This document shows positions 5,005 to 5,198 of a DNA stretch of 5,198 bases, one piece after another. The translations under genes and the position numbers were made by a program. This DNA comes from Candidatus Nanohalarchaeota archaeon (GTDB taxonomy: Archaea; EX4484-52; B79-G9). The stretch's first letter is position 1. Every line of letters begins with the position of its first letter. Under the pieces are notes generated by a model. It was not told the origin of the DNA. It ran no database searches and saw nothing but the letters and a program-made list of their open reading frames with translations. The stretch is taken from the NCBI GenBank assembly GCA_030635525.1, contig DAOVYR010000095.1, positions 1-5,198 on the forward strand, in the 5' to 3' direction.

Positions 5005-5012
5005 GGAGTTGA
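5005..5012 (+). promoter_or_regulatory. Ribosome binding site of thpR
   Basis: GGAGTTGA matches GGAGGTGA in seven of eight bases and ends six bases before ATG 5019, which supports that start. It lies upstream of, or right at, the transcript start predicted from the TATA box at 4986-4993, an inconsistency like the one seen at rpa. Confidence 0.5.
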
Positions 5013-5018
5013 CTATAG

Positions 5019-5198
5019 ATGCGCTGCTTTATCGCCATTGACATTCCAAAAAACATAAAAAAAGAGATACATTCCATACAAAAATCATTCGAAAAATACA
5101 AAAACATAACCCTCGTAAACACAAAACTCCTTCACTGCACTCTCCTTTTCCTCGGCGAAATAGACAAGACTCAACTAGAGAAAACCAAAAGCATCCTG
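5019..5198 (+). CDS. thpR: RNA 2',3'-cyclic phosphodiesterase (2'-5' RNA ligase family), N-terminal part
   Basis: The first 60 codons are present; the gene runs off the right edge. The start MRCFIAIDIPKNIKKEI is characteristic of the ThpR/LigT family, which opens 2',3'-cyclic phosphate ends of RNA (and was first described as a 2'-5' RNA ligase). The first of the two HxTx catalytic motifs is visible as H39-C-T41-L, in the usual setting LLHCTLLFLGEI (37-48). The second motif would lie beyond the window. The gene points away from the AAA+ ATPase gene and its promoter shares the 91-base gap with it. A GGAGTTGA ribosome binding site six bases upstream supports ATG 5019. Confidence 0.87.
   Translation, partial: MRCFIAIDIPKNIKKEIHSIQKSFEKYKNITLVNTKLLHCTLLFLGEIDKTQLEKTKSIL

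Noticed and set aside
4928..5122. N-terminal extension of the AAA+ ATPase frame up to an ATG at 5122
   Set aside because: It would overlap the thpR start and cover the divergent promoter. The residues look random (Phe, Met, Tyr-rich), while conserved-looking sequence starts right after Met at 4927.
1..5198. CRISPR array, transposase, toxin-antitoxin pair or other defence system
   Set aside because: No spaced direct repeats, no transposase motifs and no terminal repeats flanking genes were seen. The genes are mainly housekeeping types.

Overview
The window looks like a piece of an archaeal chromosome. It carries a recombinase of the RadA type with a helix-hairpin-helix N-terminus, a replication protein A with an OB fold and a zinc-finger-bearing C-terminal domain, a small PRC-barrel protein, a DUF92 membrane protein and the start of a ThpR-type RNA phosphodiesterase. 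Promoters are of the TATA type, and several genes have GGAG/GGTGA-type ribosome binding sites. Intergenic DNA is AT-rich. I cannot place the lineage from sequence alone; a euryarchaeal, Altiarchaeota-like or DPANN genome are all possible, and this is only a guess.

Layout: (1) 1-178, minus strand, the first 59 codons of a secreted lipoprotein that runs off the left edge. (2) 179-428, a divergent intergenic region with several dyad repeats and the promoters of the flanking genes. (3) 429-2565, plus strand, a two-gene unit rpa-radA for single-strand DNA binding and strand exchange. (4) 2566-2818, a convergent intergenic region with no gene, holding two perfect palindromes and T-rich tracts that probably end the leftward unit. 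(5) 2819-4927, minus strand: an AAA+ ATPase with a C-terminal winged helix, then DUF92 nine bases behind it, then the PRC-barrel gene with its own TATA box. (6) 4928-5018, a short divergent promoter region with one TATA element usable in both directions. (7) 5019-5198, plus strand, the first 60 codons of thpR, cut by the right edge.

How they fit together: RPA and RadA are natural partners, since RPA coats single-stranded DNA and RadA replaces it to form the recombination filament. The AAA+/winged-helix ATPase has an Orc/Cdc6-like layout but ExeA/TniB-like motifs, so its role is open. DUF92 and PRC-barrel proteins belong to membrane-lipid and possibly cell-division or RNA-associated functions.

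The most notable points are a Gly-to-Ala change in the P-loop of RadA, a 25-base perfect operator-like palindrome in a place without a gene start, a G8-CG-C8 palindrome just behind radA, and a circularly permuted inverted repeat upstream of rpa. I found no convincing defence system, CRISPR array, transposase or tRNA/rRNA gene.
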